A DNA stretch of 64,000 bases from Cyanophora paradoxa (GCA_004431415.1 QPMI01000621.1:62001-126000), one strand, 5' to 3'; positions 19,377-30,060 are shown, counted from the first letter of the stretch. Program-made: numbers and translations. The notes: a model not told the origin generated them from the letters alone.

Positions 19377-19899
19377 AATTTAACCGCAGGAACGGCTTGT
19401 CTGCCTCAGAAGTATGTTCAAGAGCGTAAGCATCGCGGGCTCTCGCTGCTGCTGAGGCAGTAGTATAGTAGCCGATGTGCTTTTGACGCCCATTTATCCG
19501 ATATCGCGCCTCCCATTTACGATCTCGCTGATTGAAGCTAACACCTATGAAACCTGATGTGTTTGTGACCCGCCGGTTTTGGTTCAAATTTTGCTGCCGC
19601 TTTGTTGCCAAACGAAGATTCTCGCGGCGGTTATCAAGCTTGTTCAGATTTATATGATCGACAGTCAATCCGTTTTCGAGTTCACCCGAGATACAATTAT
19701 GCAAATACACGTTCTTTCTATTGATCGTGGTGCAAACATATCCATAATTATTTAAACGCCAGCGAAATCCGAGAACACGTTGAGCGTCATCCTGACTTAC
19801 AAGAGCATAAGCGACAACAATTCCATTTCTGCCATTCCTACGACCAGTAATTGGAATCAAAGCAACACCTTCAGGGACATCTGGAATTGTGACCTCCAT
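19324..19899 (-). CDS. HNH endonuclease with AP2 domain, second copy
   Basis: 191 residues. HNH core at about 75-105 (HNCISG, VDHINLNKLDNRRENLR) and AP2 domain at about 120-170, very similar to the gene at 5400-5921 (RVTNTSGFIGVSFNQ is shared exactly). The frame ends about 18 residues later than the first copy because it reads into the coiled-coil gene. Two near-copies in one virus suggest spread inside the element. The gene lies at the edge of the virion module. Confidence 0.8.
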   Translation of the reverse strand: MEVTIPDVPEGVALIPITGRRNGRNGIVVAYALVSQDDAQRVLGFRWRLNNYGYVCTTINRKNVYLHNCISGELENGLTVDHINLNKLDNRRENLRLATKRQQNLNQNRRVTNTSGFIGVSFNQRDRKWEARYRINGRQKHIGYYTTASAAARARDAYALEHTSEADKPFLRLNFTDEFVSLQSHSSVATQ

Positions 19900-19931
19900 G
19901 TCTCTCTTTACATTCTGAGATTGAGATATCT

Positions 19932-20213
19932 TTAAGGTAAATCAAAATCGGGTAGATCCTCTCCTTCTACAGTTGGTCTCCTTTGCTGTTTTGCTCGATC
20001 AATCTGTTCCTGAATCACCGCTGGTTCTTCTAATTGACAAATCTCAAAAGCACGCTGCAATTCACGTTTGTCGTAGTCACGAAGATGCGGCCAAGATAAC
20101 AACCATTCCGCATATTTGGGGTCGCTAAACACTACTTTAAGATGACTTTCGCCACGGAACTTTCCGAAACGAATTGTTCCTGCGGCACAGCGACGCTGCT
20201 TGTCTGCTTCCAT
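19932..20213 (-). CDS. DUF3820-like small protein
   Basis: 93 residues from the ATG at 20213 (the frame opens at 20360, but the first 49 residues have no coding look and would overlap the divergent gene). The core TIRFGKFRGESHLKVV and DPKYAEWLLSW resembles DUF3820-type proteins (FGK.KG....V...YL.WLL), small domains often found with exonucleases or in phages; its biochemical role is not known. A divergent gene starts at 20323, with 109 bp between. Confidence 0.5.
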   Translation of the reverse strand: MEADKQRRCAAGTIRFGKFRGESHLKVVFSDPKYAEWLLSWPHLRDYDKRELQRAFEICQLEEPAVIQEQIDRAKQQRRPTVEGEDLPDFDLP

Positions 20214-20322
20214 TCTTTTAATTATATCTCGGATTTTATGTTCGGAATTTAACGCAACACAAACCTGCGATTTATGCCATAAAAAGATTTCGCACATTGT
20301 TTGTGACGAGAAAACCAAAGAA

Positions 20323-20598
20323 ATGGATGTTGAATCATCAACTAAACAGCGTGGTCGCAAACCAATTGTTGTAACCCCTGAAATCGCTGCGGCAAGGAAA
20401 GCAAAGCGTGCAGAATACCATCGCCGTCGTTACAATGAAGATCCTGATTATCGGCAACGGCATATTGAAGCCAGCTCGAGGTACCAGCAGAACAACAGCG
20501 AGAATCATCTAGAGGCAAATCGTCGCTATCGCAGTCGAATTTACGAAAAATTAGCGCTTCTAGAGTCCCTCCAACAATGTGTTGTTATAGCTCTTTGA
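20323..20598 (+). CDS. AT-hook-like basic DNA-binding protein
   Basis: 91 residues from ATG 20323. RGRKP at residues 10-14 is an AT-hook core; then follow basic helical repeats (KRAEYHRRRYNEDPDYRQRH, ANRRYRSR). Element 2 has a comparable protein at 50405-50818 with GRPKK and RYQDDEEYREKIREKAREYQ. Minor-groove binding and a role in genome organisation or gene control are likely. Its 3' end overlaps the convergent integrase by 14 bp. Confidence 0.6.
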   Translation: MDVESSTKQRGRKPIVVTPEIAAARKAKRAEYHRRRYNEDPDYRQRHIEASSRYQQNNSENHLEANRRYRSRIYEKLALLESLQQCVVIAL

Positions 20599-21721
20599 CG
20601 TACCTTCTGGTCTTTGTTCTCTCTAATATTCCACCGGGGTTTAATTTGACAGTTCCAGCTGTCGCAAGTTGCTTTTGAAGGCGAAGCAGCTTCTTATTTT
20701 TTTCTATGTCCACTAGATCTAAATTCTCTCGCATCAGATTTAGCTCCTTCTTTCTGCGCTGCTGCGCCCGCTGTGCTGCATTTCCCGCACGACGTTCCTC
20801 TGAATCTACTGGGACCTTTAAAAGTTGCTGGTAGGTCACCGCTTTGTTGTAGCCCGAAAGTGTAAATTTGAGCAGTGGTCCAAAACCCCCAATCGACTCA
20901 ATTCGAAATACTTCTTTCGAGAAGGTTGGCTTTGTCGATTTATCGAAGGTTCCCCTGGTTAGCTTAACTCGAACTAGGTCTCCTACTTTAAATTCGTCCT
21001 CCTTCAGGTAGTGTTGCTGCTCGTACACTTCTCTCTGGTAGTCGTTGCGTGCAATAGTTTCCTTCGGATTCTCTGCTGCAGCGTTTGGCGATGTACCAAT
21101 TGACCTATGCTCTGACGAATTATAATTACGCACAAATGCGGGCAGCTTGTCGATGTACCTATCCGTGTCATATGCCTCCATATACCGTGCAATAATTCGC
21201 TTCAAAGTTCCATTAAATCTTTCTATTTTGCCGTTTGCTTGCGGTCGATGCGCTTCCACAGCATTGTGCTTAATTCCCTCAGCTTCTAACAAACTTCTAG
21301 CTGAAGCTTTAAATTCTTGATCTGTCTGAATAATATCCGGCTTGACTGGAAAACTATCTATGAGTTTCCGTAGTGTTGAAAGGAGTGTACTTTCGCTCTT
21401 GTTCTTCATTGGAATGCTGTAGGCTTTCCGAGTCACTACATCCACTGCGTTCATTATAAAGTTAATGCCGCGGTTTGTTTTGGCGTATGGAGTCACGTCG
21501 ATTAGATCCACTTCGTAGTATTTCTCTGCTTTGTCGTATGTTATACTTGTGAATGGTTTCTCTTTCTGCGGCCTCGCAAATCTTTGCGCTGTCGATAATT
21601 TCTCCAGCACTTCTCTAACCCTGGAAACTGGTATTTTCAACTTCTTTGCAATACGTGTGGCCGACTGAAGCCCTGTTTCTGGATCATAGTATGTCTCCTC
21701 AATTTTGGCTGATGTACTCAT
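20585..21721 (-). CDS. Retroviral-type (rve) integrase
   Basis: 378 residues from ATG 21721. The RNase H-fold catalytic residues are Asp72 (YEVDLIDV), Asp134 (IIQTDQEF) and Glu167 (ANGKIERF), a D-D-32-E spacing. An N-terminal helix-turn-helix-like part and a C-terminal basic SH3/chromo-like part (FKVGDLVRVKL) frame the core. Polinton-type integrases insert the linear genome by its TIRs and leave a 6-bp duplication, as seen here. It starts inside the last codons of the polymerase gene (23-bp overlap), so the two are probably co-expressed. Confidence 0.9.
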   Translation of the reverse strand: MSTSAKIEETYYDPETGLQSATRIAKKLKIPVSRVREVLEKLSTAQRFARPQKEKPFTSITYDKAEKYYEVDLIDVTPYAKTNRGINFIMNAVDVVTRKAYSIPMKNKSESTLLSTLRKLIDSFPVKPDIIQTDQEFKASARSLLEAEGIKHNAVEAHRPQANGKIERFNGTLKRIIARYMEAYDTDRYIDKLPAFVRNYNSSEHRSIGTSPNAAAENPKETIARNDYQREVYEQQHYLKEDEFKVGDLVRVKLTRGTFDKSTKPTFSKEVFRIESIGGFGPLLKFTLSGYNKAVTYQQLLKVPVDSEERRAGNAAQRAQQRRKKELNLMRENLDLVDIEKNKKLLRLQKQLATAGTVKLNPGGILERTKTRRYVKEL

Positions 21722-24458
21722 GAGGAACTGTGCTGTAATAGTCATCCGAAATTATCTTTCGCTTTGTGTATTCCGTCTTATTTAATACTCTGCTGAATGG
21801 AATCTGAATGATTGAACTAAAACCTATCCCCTCCTCGCGTTGCTTTCCATTCGGTTTGAAGACACGAGATAGTTTAGACTCTATTTTGCACTCCGGCTGA
21901 TACCGGCTCTCAAGCATTTGCTTGAACGCTTCCAAAGCAACCCGAGACTCGAGGTGCTCCGTTGTTTCAATCACGGGTCGCTGGGCAAATTTTCCGTAAA
22001 GACCATTTAATTGAATCTTTGCTGTTGCGTACTGAGCTGTTCCCTTCCTTGAACGTGCTTTCATACAGTATAACTTCTCGATGTAATCTTTAAACATTCT
22101 CTCCTTTCCTTCAAATAAATACACCTCATGAACCTCTGTTATTTCGACCCCAAGCGCTATCGCCCTGTAGATATCAACCGATGTATACATCTCGCGCTCG
22201 ATCGGTTTCAGGTTCGACCAGCCCAAATTCGACTCGTGACGAGGTAGCGGAGAAAGCACAAGGTCCTGAGGAATTTTCGCACTGATGTTCGCAATGAACA
22301 GTTGCTCCATTTTTCGACTTAGCATGAACTTTCTAAAACGTTCTAATGCCTCCGGTTCATTGATTAGCTTAAATTTACCTGTAGGAAACTGGTTAAAGTA
22401 CATTGCGGTCGGATATAGAGAGACCACATCCAGATCTACCAAGTAATCATCTGGACCCTTCGAGACAAACTTGCGTTTGAATGGTAAACAGCGACCTCCG
22501 TAAATTGCTCTGCGAAAAATCTGATCTTCGCTGTATTTTGGAAGTTGCAGCTCTGTCTTCATCAGCTGCCGGTAAATCTGAAACGCCATTGATGAGGCTG
22601 TAAGTGTTTGTTTGGAATTCACATTTATTCCAAATAGCTCAAAGCTCGTACTCGAATATTTCATGTATAACTCCGTCATTGATCGCACATCGGCTCTTAG
22701 ATATTCTCCCCATTCCTCCTTGTGTGTCTCAACGTCTGCCCACGTCTTGATCTTGCGATGGTCAAAGTCTCCTTTGATCGTCGTGCAGCCGTAGTCCTTT
22801 CCAGCCTGTTTTAGTGAACCTTGAATATGTAGGCATGGGTCAAAACTCGTCAACTCTCCTCCTGCTGTCGTCTTCCATTTCATGCTCTTAATCTTTCCCG
22901 AGGAACGCATGACGTTCACCTGGCTGTCTGGCCTATTCTCAATCAGCCATCGGTATATGAATATCAGATCAAACCCCGCACCGTTGTAAAATACTACTGT
23001 GGTCTTCTCTGTCCAACCATCCAGCCATAGCATGAATTGATTTAATGTTTCAGGACCGTAAAACATCTTGGTTCCTACAATTTCGCCCTTGCATATTATG
23101 TCTGTGTCAACAGCATAAGGAACGTGGGTCTTGCCATCACAAGGAAATGTTTCAAAGTCAGCCCCTATCACGCTATCCATCGCTGTAAATTCACTCTCCT
23201 TTTCGCAAGGAGTAATCTTTCTTCCAATAACACCTTTGTTTCTGATGGCGGCAACGCATTTGTTTGTGTGATCTTCAATTGGATTGTAGGCGCAACGACA
23301 TCTAGCACAAAACTGACAGGTTAGCTTGTGTCTTTCCAGTTCGAACTGCATTTTCCCGCAGGCACTACACTTCTCCATCTCAGTCGTTCTTTTATCCTTA
23401 ATCAGGTAGCAGTGCACATCGACTATACAAAGGTGAGCACGTTTTTCAAATCCTAGATCGGTCGCAAAAAGCAGCTTAAACTTTCCTTGCGAAAACTCAA
23501 AAACGCTGGTGTCTATTCTGTAAAAAGCGCTCAGCTTATTAATCGTTGGCACATCAACTGATATCATTCCTCGCCGCAGTCCTAGCTGTGTTCTAATCCC
23601 TCCGTAGTCCAGTCTCTGAAGTTGCTTGTAAATTCGATCAAGGCTTTTTCTTCCAGGGTTTAGCTTCACATATTCAAAACACTCAAGCACACAGTTGTCT
23701 TCTGGTGATATCGGACAGTAGATCTTATTCATGGTCAGGGCTTTGCCATTGAATGGGAGTTTCGGTACGTTTCCAAGTGCGCCTGCAGCGTTCTCTGCAA
23801 TGAGCACCTCTATTTTCACTACTGGCCAAAGGTCGTTGTCTTCATATGGCTGCTGCGCTAGCATCCATTGTTCCATCTTTTCAGCCAGATTTGACAAGAG
23901 CGACTGCATTGTGCCCTCTTCGATTGTTGCTAGTTGAGTGCGATACATGCGAAAGTTATCGAAATGAAACCGAATTAGAACGCTGGATCCTATTTTCTCT
24001 GGAATTCGCAGCTCTCTCAGAAACTCAATCGTGATCTCTTTAACCCGCTCAGGTATTGGAGTCGGATCAATATCCAAAATATCCTTGGTAAATAACAACC
24101 CCGGATATGCATAGTGAGTATAATTTAACACAGTATCACCTCGACCTGTCTCGCGAAATAAATTCGAGATCCCATACTCTACAATTTCATCAAACTCTCG
24201 CGTGGCTTCAATTCGAGCATTGCGTTCGTTCTCAAAATGACTTGTTATCCATGACTGGTACAAAGGGCGCTGCGGCCGGTTCGTCTGTCTAAGTCTAAGC
24301 AATGTTGATAGATTAGCTCGAAGATTTTGTGTGTGGGTTCCCCTCTGTGGGTCTGCTAGTCGCATCAGTGTATTCAAATATGTTCCATTAATGTATCTAA
24401 GTGTGTGTAGCTCCTGCGCAAGGCTCCGAATTTCAGCTCTCAGATTGTTCCTGTCCAT
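21699..24458 (-). CDS. Protein-primed-type DNA polymerase B, lacking a recognisable motif C
   Basis: 919 residues. The exonuclease motifs are present: GADFETF (432-438), FYNGAGFDL (490-498), YLRADVRSM (586-594). The polymerase has motif A DLDVVSLYPTA (675-685) and motif B KIQLNGLYGK (814-823), preceded by a Cys-rich zinc-finger-like region (364-401). DPCLHIQGSLK (540-550) is typical of the group. The expected motif C (x-DTD-S) is absent: the protein ends about 96 residues after motif B, with only ISDDYY near the end. The thumb is also short. The gene is probably truncated or frameshifted at its 3' end and may be inactive, although a divergent motif C cannot be ruled out by eye. It would replicate the linear viral genome. 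Confidence 0.85.
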   Translation of the reverse strand: MDRNNLRAEIRSLAQELHTLRYINGTYLNTLMRLADPQRGTHTQNLRANLSTLLRLRQTNRPQRPLYQSWITSHFENERNARIEATREFDEIVEYGISNLFRETGRGDTVLNYTHYAYPGLLFTKDILDIDPTPIPERVKEITIEFLRELRIPEKIGSSVLIRFHFDNFRMYRTQLATIEEGTMQSLLSNLAEKMEQWMLAQQPYEDNDLWPVVKIEVLIAENAAGALGNVPKLPFNGKALTMNKIYCPISPEDNCVLECFEYVKLNPGRKSLDRIYKQLQRLDYGGIRTQLGLRRGMISVDVPTINKLSAFYRIDTSVFEFSQGKFKLLFATDLGFEKRAHLCIVDVHCYLIKDKRTTEMEKCSACGKMQFELERHKLTCQFCARCRCAYNPIEDHTNKCVAAIRNKGVIGRKITPCEKESEFTAMDSVIGADFETFPCDGKTHVPYAVDTDIICKGEIVGTKMFYGPETLNQFMLWLDGWTEKTTVVFYNGAGFDLIFIYRWLIENRPDSQVNVMRSSGKIKSMKWKTTAGGELTSFDPCLHIQGSLKQAGKDYGCTTIKGDFDHRKIKTWADVETHKEEWGEYLRADVRSMTELYMKYSSTSFELFGINVNSKQTLTASSMAFQIYRQLMKTELQLPKYSEDQIFRRAIYGGRCLPFKRKFVSKGPDDYLVDLDVVSLYPTAMYFNQFPTGKFKLINEPEALERFRKFMLSRKMEQLFIANISAKIPQDLVLSPLPRHESNLGWSNLKPIEREMYTSVDIYRAIALGVEITEVHEVYLFEGKERMFKDYIEKLYCMKARSRKGTAQYATAKIQLNGLYGKFAQRPVIETTEHLESRVALEAFKQMLESRYQPECKIESKLSRVFKPNGKQREEGIGFSSIIQIPFSRVLNKTEYTKRKIISDDYYSTVPHEYISQN

Positions 24459-24657
24459 TATGAATAGGTCTCTACAATATTGGATGGCCGAAAACTTTTT
24501 GGGATTTAATCGCAGACAATCTCTGATTACTAGTATGTATGCGAGAAACCTTTAAGCCATGCAACTAACTGCAAGGTGGCGGTGTAAACGCGTACGCAAA
24601 TGCATTTATAGTAGTGCTAGCTATCAGCGCACTATCAGCGCACTATCAGCGCCAATC

Positions 24658-24769
24658 TTTTGTGTGTCACGTATCTCGCCGTTTTCTCGCCACGTCACAG
24701 CATCACGTCACGGCGTCCGCAAAGTTTTCTCGTGAACTTGACCCTCCGAATTAAAACATTTAAAACAAA
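24658..24769 (+). repeat. 112-bp direct repeat, copy 1
   Basis: It begins TTTTGTGTGTCACGTATCTC and is almost identical to 25330-25441; one visible difference is CATTTAAAAC versus CAATTAAAAC near the end. The copies are 560 bp apart. Confidence 0.85.
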
Positions 24770-25329
24770 AGAAAAGGTAAAGTTCGACATCTCCAAAGGC
24801 AGACGAATCGAAAAATTTAAACTTCCGATTCGTCAGACGGATCTAACCGGTACGTACCTGTTTCGTCGACTGGCCGCTGAGCTTGCAAAATAATTAAATT
24901 GGGCTTGCGACTTTCACTATTTCCAAAATTCAACGATTGCAGGCTTTTTTAGAGTTCAAGCTTGTCCACAACCCCGGTCGCGCACCTCCTGGCTCTCACC
25001 GCGCAGCCTCGCTAGCTTGCAGCGGTTATAGCTAGCTGATGATGTACGAATCGCTTTCCCGGTCCGTCCGTAAGCGCAGGGCGCATCGATGTGATGAAAG
25101 CGTCGTTTGGACGTGAGCTTGTCCACAAACCCGGTCCTGTTAATTTCGCAACTAATTGTGCTTTTCATCAATTTTCAAAGAGTCAGAGCTCACTCGGCTG
25201 ATAAAGTAATAGCTCTGGGTCTAGCGGTCCTAGCCGGAGCGCTCTAGCTCCGAACCGACTAGGCGACTGCATTTAACCGGTCAACCGTCCAACCGGCCAG
25301 CGTTAAGTTTAAACTTGAAACTTGTGAAA

Positions 25330-25441
25330 TTTTGTGTGTCACGTATCTCGCCGTTTTCTCGCCACGTCACAGCATCACGTCACGGCGTCCGCAAAGTTTT
25401 CTCGTGAACTTGACCCTCCGAATTAAAACAATTAAAACAAA
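25330..25441 (+). repeat. 112-bp direct repeat, copy 2
   Basis: Second copy of 24658-24769, lying 24 bp inside the right TIR. Confidence 0.85.
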
Positions 25442-25465
25442 GATAAAGTCATCGACACACCTCCA

Positions 25466-26256
25466 GAGGCCGCACCAGAGCGCTCTTGGGACACGAAGTG
25501 CTTCAATGTACTCATCATTATCGCCTAGATAGAGCTAAACGCTTTTCCTCTGGTTGCTTCAATGTTCTCATCATTTCGCCTAAAATTAACCTAAACGTGC
25601 TTCCTCTGTTAGCTTCATCGTACTCATCTATATCGCCTAGACTATTCTTTCTCGTTGCTCTGCAGACCGCGCTCATGGGGGCAGCGCTCCTCTTCGTCTA
25701 TTCTTCTTCACAGCACTGTCCTAAATAGACATGAGCTATTGCTAGGCTTCGACCTAGGGAGTGGGACTGAAGACGTTGCTGGATCGGTGGGGTAGACGTA
25801 TATGGTGAAATTACTAATGAAACGCTGGAGGTATACACTTGAAACGCATGGAATCGGCGGCTATGGAGCGAAGCGGAATTGCCCGGGTGTGAGGTCCATG
25901 CACATACAACAACACATCTCCAGAGGCCGCACCAGAGCGCTCTTGGGACACGAAGTGCTTCAATGTACACATCAATATCGCCTAGACTATTCATCTGTGG
26001 TCCTCTGCAGACCGCTTGCATGGGGGCCAAGCTCCTCTTCGCCTATTCTTCTTCATAACTCTGCCTTGTATAGTCGTCAGATATTGCTAGGCTTCCACCT
26101 AGGGAGTGGGTCGGTAGACGTAGCTGGATCGGCGGGGTAGACGTATATGGTGAAATTACTAATGAAACGCTGGAGGTATACACTTGAAACGCATGGAATC
26201 GGGGGCTATGGAGCGAAGCGGAATTGCCCGGGTGTGAGGTCCATGCGTATACAACA
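25466..26256. repeat. Right terminal inverted repeat of element 1 (791 bp)
   Basis: Mirror of 3342-4132, same length, ending GCGTATACAACA. The outermost five bases are also part of the duplication made by the palindromic element, which fixes the insertion order. Confidence 0.92.
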
Positions 26257-26257
26257 C
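26252..26257. repeat. TSD of the palindromic element, left copy (CAACAC)
   Basis: CAACAC precedes TATAACTGCAC; the same six bases follow GTGCAGTTATA at 36987-36992. The six bases span five bases of the viral terminus and the first base of the viral target duplication. Confidence 0.85.
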
Positions 26258-29200
26258 TATAACTGCACTTTTTGACATTTGACGATTTCTGCCAATAGTT
26301 GTGTCAATACTATTGCAGCGTCAATACTATTGACGCGTCAAAAGTTTTGGCAAGAATCGGGCAAGAGTTGGGTCAATACTATTGCAGCGTCAATACTATT
26401 GACGCGTCAAAAGTTCTTGACAAAACTTTGGTCCATACTATTGCAGCGTCAATACTATTGACGCGTCAAAAGTTTTGGCAAGAATCGGGCAAGAGTTCGG
26501 TCAATACTATTGCAGCGTCAATACTATTGACGCGTCAAAAGTTTTTGACGAAACTTTGGTCAATACTATTGCATGCGCAGAATTATATTATCCCGGTAAA
26601 TTAAATTAAAAGATCATGAAATTGAAATGCAGGCCCGGCCCTGAGGTCGATCGCCGCCGTCCGATATCGTCCGGGATCGCCGCCGAATTATCTCGTCTGT
26701 CCGGGATCCAGGGGCCGAGCGTCCGTGTGCGTAGTCACTGCGGACCGGTGCTGTGCACGTGGGTGACGTGGCCGGCCGCGGGCTCAGGAGTCGCGAGTCT
26801 CGCGACAAGTACTAGCACTGCCGCACCACGCCCGGCCAGCGCCTGGCCAGTGCGGCCACGCGTACGTGTACGTAGCTAGCGGTTCCCGGTAAATGAAATC
26901 GAAATTCTCTGCCTGCGGATCTTCTACACGGCCTACCGGCGGCTATCACACAACTGTGCATGCGGCCCAGCAAGCACAGGGCCCCGGGCGATGCGACGTA
27001 GCAACGACGTCGACTAGCAATTCACGTGGAAGGGGAAGGCGTGAAGCGATGCGGCCCGTGCGCACAGCAGGTCGTGCGGCACCTCGCCGGGCCCGCTGCG
27101 CTGTGCGCATCGCGGTTAGCGAGCGCTCGAATCGAGGTAGAAACGAACGGGCCTCCGTGCACCTCGGCTAGGAGAGCGGCTCTCTCTCTCTGAGGGCGCC
27201 GGGCAGACCGCGACCACGACCGCGAGGGCGAGGGTGAAGCGCTCGCTGCGCTAGGAGAGTCAACCGAAAGAAAAGAAGAATGCGCGCCAGCGAACGACCG
27301 CACCTGCGCCCGAGCGGCTGCAAACATGAACTCCGAGGCGGCCGGCAGCCCGCGACCACGACCACGAGGGCGAGGGCGAAGCGCTCGCTGCGCTCGGAGA
27401 GTCAATCGAAAGAAAAGAAGAATGCGCGCCGGCAAACGACCGCACCTGCGCCCGAGTGGCCGCAAGCATGAACTCTCGAGGCCGATCCCAGCAGCCGCCA
27501 CACGTCCGGAGAGCGGCACGCGCTGCGCTGCGCACGCAGCTGGCGTTACAACAAGATCAAAGGGCGAGCAGCGGAGGCAAGAGCGAGCACCTGACCTGCG
27601 GACGAAGTCGCCAAGCGAACTGGGCGGTGGTGTGCTGCTCGCGGGCACCAGTCACGCCCGCTCCCTGGCCGATAGCGGAGTGAGGGATTGAATTAAAGGA
27701 GAGGAAACGAGAAGCACCTTGCTTCGCCTCCACAGCCGCCGCCTACGTTCTGCGCGTCCCTCTCAGCAGCAGAACACTCACCGGCGACAGCCGCGGGACG
27801 AATGGACAGCAAAGGCAACAAGGAGGTCGACAGCGATGCGTTCGTGAGCGTTCGCGGCCGCAACCGGGCGCCAGCTGCTCTGAAGCAAGGCTCTGCTTTT
27901 GAAATCAGGCAGGCGGCAGGCTGGGCGAAAGGCGCGAGAGGATACAAGACAGTACCTTCGAGCATCGTTCGCGCTGGAAGCCGAAGATGTTCGCTGCGGC
28001 GGCAGCAAGTCCGTTCGACCTGGTTTGAAAAGCGGCATCAGACGCGGGCAGCGCTGCGAGACCGCGGAGGAGCCAACAAACCGAGCCGCTGTGAGAGTGA
28101 AGCGCGTCCGCGCGGCAGCCTTCCTTCGAGGCTGCAGCTGCTGGCAGCAAGGCACTTGAAGGCAGCAAGTTTGGGGTACACGACTGTAAGGAAAAAAGCC
28201 CTTGCGAGGCCCACAGCGGCAGGGCCGCCGCGGCAGCCGCGCCGTTGTATAGATTTTCGAGGCCGACCGAAAGGCTCGCTACCGGCTCTTTGGCGGCCCT
28301 TGCTTCCCCCAGGCGCAGGTGCCGCAGCGCCGCCCGCTGCGGCAACTTCGCGGGTGCTCGCAGCACGCAGCGCGCGGCAGCTACAAGCACGCGAGCTTGT
28401 AACTACGGGTCCAGCTCCCCCCGTGGCGTCGTCCCTGCGCCGCGCCGATCACAGCTAGATCGACGCGGCCCGCAACCCCGCGCCGGGCGACTTTGCCGTG
28501 CTGGCCGGGTTCTTTGCGTGCATGTCAGCTCACTTACATCCGCAGTATCTCTACCAGACAGCCCCGCGGTCGGTTCGAGCGGTTGAGCTGCACGCTGGCC
28601 GCGGATGGGGTTCGAAGAATTCTGGTCGCCGGCGGAGCTCTCTCGCATGTTTCGGTGCATAGCGCGTCCCTTTAAGATGCTCACTCGGTGCCTCTCTGAC
28701 TCTGGACAGGCCGGGTGCTGCGTGAGCGCGCGGACCGACGCAGCCTCCCAATCGGCGGTCGCCTCGGGTGCGCCTGCCAAGCACAGCGTTGGGCCAGCGA
28801 CACGTGAGCGCATGGCTGACGAGGCTCAGACCGCCGGGACGGGTGAGCCCGCCTCGGATCGTCGCAGTTTGGGAGTGCTTCTACTACACTGCCTGGGTGA
28901 GCCGGCTGCGCGCGCACGCGTAGCTGACTGGGCGCGTACGCGTTGCTGACGGGGCGCACCGGTAACACATGATACCGGAAGACGCCGCGGGAAGCCCAGG
29001 GGCTGGGGTGCGGCGGGTGGCGACGCCGCTCGCGGGCGGGGCGGATCCGGAGGCGCGGCGGACAGCCGCCTGACTTCCAGGATAGGGCGGAGGCGCTTCC
29101 TGCAGCGCCGCGTTTCGCAGAGCGGAGGGAAGGCGGGCGGAGGCGAGGCGCGCAGCGGTGCGGCTCGCCGGGCGGCGGCACGGCTCGGGGGCGGGGCGGA

Positions 29201-29926
29201 GGCACGGCGGGCGGCCGCATGGCTCGCAGGGCGGGCTGGAGACGCGGCGGGCGGCGGTGCGGCTCGGCTGGCGGGCCGGAGGCGCGGCGGGCTGCGGCGG
29301 CGGGCTGGGTGAGCACACAGAGGCTTTTTGAGCCGGCTGCACGCGTGCGTGTCGCTGACGGAGCGCAAGGGCCACACAGGATGCCGGACGTGCCGGGCGG
29401 CGGCGGGCGCGGCTTGCCGGGCAGGGCGGAGACGCCGCGGGCGGCGGTCGCGGCTCGCCGGGCGGGGCGGCGGGCACGGCTCGCGGGCAGGGCGGAGGCG
29501 CCCCCGCCCCGCCGCGCCCCGCAACGGCAAGCGCTCTCCCGCGCCCGCCCTTGCGGCCGCTCCGCACAACGGCAAGCGCCCGCGTCCGCCCTCGCCGCCG
29601 CGCCGAAGCGCCGGCGGTAGTCGCCGCCCTCGCTCCCTTCCTGGCAGTCGCCGCCCGCCGGGCCGGCCCTCCCTCGCCATTCGCTCCCCCCGGCCCGCTC
29701 CCTCCACTCCCTCCCCCCTTGCCCCTTCCCCGCCCCTCCCCCCCTTCCCCCTCTCTTCTCTTCCCCAGCCTGCGTCCCAGCCCGCCCCACCCGCCCCGCC
29801 CCGCCCGCCCCGCCCCGGGCGGCAGGGCGCGCGGGCCAGGGCGGCAAGGGCGGGCGGGGTGCTCCGACGCCGCGGCGGGCGGGGGCGACCGCCCTGCGGC
29901 TCGCCGTCACAGCCGCCGGCTTCGAG
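26258..29926 (+). repeat. Left arm of the 3.6-kb inverted repeat
   Basis: It matches the reverse complement of 33391-36986 with few differences apart from the block at about 26640-26880. It includes an internal duplication of about 144 bp (27203 and 27347) and a TCTCTCTCTCTC run near 27180. No supported gene. Confidence 0.8.
26303..26574 (+). repeat. Left subterminal tandem repeats (about 65 bp, four units)
   Basis: Each unit contains CAATACTATTGCAGCG followed by TCAATACTATTGACGCGTCA, itself made of two short palindromes. Two alternating spacers (GGCAAGAATCGGGCAAGAG and TTGACAAAACTTTGG types) separate the units. Arrays at the ends are typical transposase-binding sites. Confidence 0.8.
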
Positions 29927-30060
29927 TTGGGCCTCACGCAGGCCCGCCCCACCCTGCCCGCCCCGCCCCAATCCGCCCATCTGCTGCCCCTCCTCCCCCC
30001 CCCCTTCCGCCCCCCCCCCCCCCCCCCTACCTTCCCCCCCTCTCCTCCCCCGGCCCCGTG

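Larger units (their letters stand above)
24459..25465. other. Non-coding subterminal region of element 1
   Basis: About 1 kb between the polymerase start and the right TIR has no convincing gene. It holds three copies of an 11-bp unit (GCGCACTATCA, 24625-24652), two 112-bp direct repeats (24658-24769 and 25330-25441), and two copies of AGCTTGTCCACAA (24957-24970 and 25116-25130). Possible roles are replication origin, packaging signal or a degenerated small insertion; none can be chosen from the sequence. Confidence 0.5.
3342..26256. mobile_element. Integrated Polinton-like virus, element 1 (22.9 kb)
   Basis: The element is bounded by 791-bp inverted repeats (3342-4132 and 25466-26256) and a 6-bp TSD. 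It is clearly more AT-rich than its flanks. Contents in order: small Cys protein, two paralogous unknown proteins separated by an HNH gene, a 102-residue protein, giant fibre, patatin, small basic protein, minor capsid B (split), minor capsid A, MCP, packaging ATPase, coiled-coil protein, HNH gene, a DUF3820-like protein, AT-hook protein, rve integrase and polymerase B. I see no adenovirus-type protease. The frameshifted patatin and minor capsid B and the polymerase without motif C suggest a decaying copy, although the TIRs appear identical wherever I compared them, which points to a fairly recent insertion. Confidence 0.9.

Noticed and set aside
26303-26574. CRISPR-like array
   Set aside because: Units are direct repeats with only two alternating spacers, mirrored at the other end of a transposon; no cas genes. 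The 54-bp fibre repeats are coding.
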